Source: Aulostomus chinensis (taxonomy: Eukaryota; Chordata; Actinopteri; Syngnathiformes; Aulostomidae). Taken from it: a DNA stretch of 64,000 nt. Positions 63,592-64,000 of the stretch are shown here, piece after piece. The notes beneath the pieces were generated by a model. The model did no database searches. It saw nothing but the letters and a program-made list of their open reading frames with translations, and was not told the origin of the DNA. The first letter of the stretch is position 1, and each line of letters begins with the position of its first letter. The stretch covers positions 496,001 through 560,000 of the forward strand of contig JBBMOA010000004.1 in NCBI GenBank assembly GCA_037954235.1, read 5' to 3'. The translations under genes and the position numbers were made by a program.

Positions 63592-64000
63592 CACTGTAAA
63601 AAATGACTGTAAAATTGACATTAAAATATGTTAAATGCATACAGAAAAGCACTGTAAACCCATAAACATGTTTTTTGCTCAAATCACTGTTAACTTTTAT
63701 AAACTACCAAACAGAATGTTTTTGTTATATTTACAAAACTTATGTGAGTTAAATCAAATTTATTTGTTAAAGCTACAAATATTGATAACAAAAACAGATA
63801 AATATTGTAAAAATCACAACACAATAAATGTGTTAACTTAACATGCACTTACTGCAGAAAGTATAATTTTTGGCTGTTGTAATATATTTAAATCACTTCC
63901 TGTTGACTGATTTTAGGTAATGCATAGACTTTCGAAACTTATATTTGTTTTACAAAATACCAAGTGGACTGCCATCCATCCAATTTTATTGTATTCTGTG
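63592..64000. mobile_element. Third CACTG terminus, cut by window end
   Basis: Begins CACTGTAAAAAATGACTGTAAA, matching the terminal repeats of elements A and B, followed by AT-rich DNA with repeated CTGTAAA, TGTTAAAT and GTTAACTT motifs. The other end and any genes lie outside the window. Confidence 0.55.

Overview
This window looks like a transposon-dense stretch of a vertebrate, almost certainly teleost fish, nuclear genome. The evidence is split genes with GT-AG junctions, fish-type LINEs and a tRNA-headed SINE, Harbinger, hAT, pogo/Tigger and CACTA-like (EnSpm) DNA transposons, Gypsy elements and an endogenous retrovirus. I find no rRNA or tRNA gene and no bacterial-style operon. The only recognisable non-transposon gene is a THAP-domain gene at 1592-2818 (-), and it is broken. 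One possible orphan exon lies at 12780-12992.

Layout. 1-1591: a short LTR retrotransposon (3' LTR complete, 5' LTR cut by the window edge) that landed in the last exon of the THAP pseudogene. 4460-10085: two direct copies of a composite repeat ending in a LINE reverse transcriptase tail, bracketing a decayed L1/Tx1-type LINE. 10212-12640 (-): a Ty3/Gypsy pol with integrase encoded before reverse transcriptase (Gmr1-like order). 13450-14360: locally repeated sequence and a small palindromic element. 14865-21400 (-): an endogenous retrovirus with gag, pro, pol and a 3' LTR, but essentially no env and no 5' LTR. A Gypsy gag fragment follows, then L2/Rex1-like LINE pieces and a SINE.

The main find is a pair of large related DNA transposons: A at 25288-35614 (-) and B at 48280-61196 (+). 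Both have CACTG...CAGTG ends and carry the same two genes in the same order and orientation. Gene 1 is a transposase that resembles the TNPD/Transposase_21 type and is preceded by C2H2 zinc fingers. Gene 2 is a multi-exon protein resembling fish 'SAMD3-like' proteins with a PB1-like start. The two copies decayed independently and carry nested Harbinger, SINE and Tigger-like insertions. A third CACTG terminus begins at 63592 and runs off the window.

Between A and B lie two L2/Rex1-like LINE loci (one on each strand, the minus copy split by a hAT transposon), LTR-like pieces and a Tigger-like element. From 46625 to 62444 one LINE has been opened by at least three insertions: a Harbinger element, element B (which itself contains another Harbinger) and a solo LTR with a GCAA target-site duplication. 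A further Harbinger copy begins at its right-hand limit.

Almost every coding region here is a pseudogene. Calls rest on reading translations and motifs by eye. Family names are from memory of these families, and coordinates of repeat edges are approximate unless a terminal repeat or target duplication is stated.
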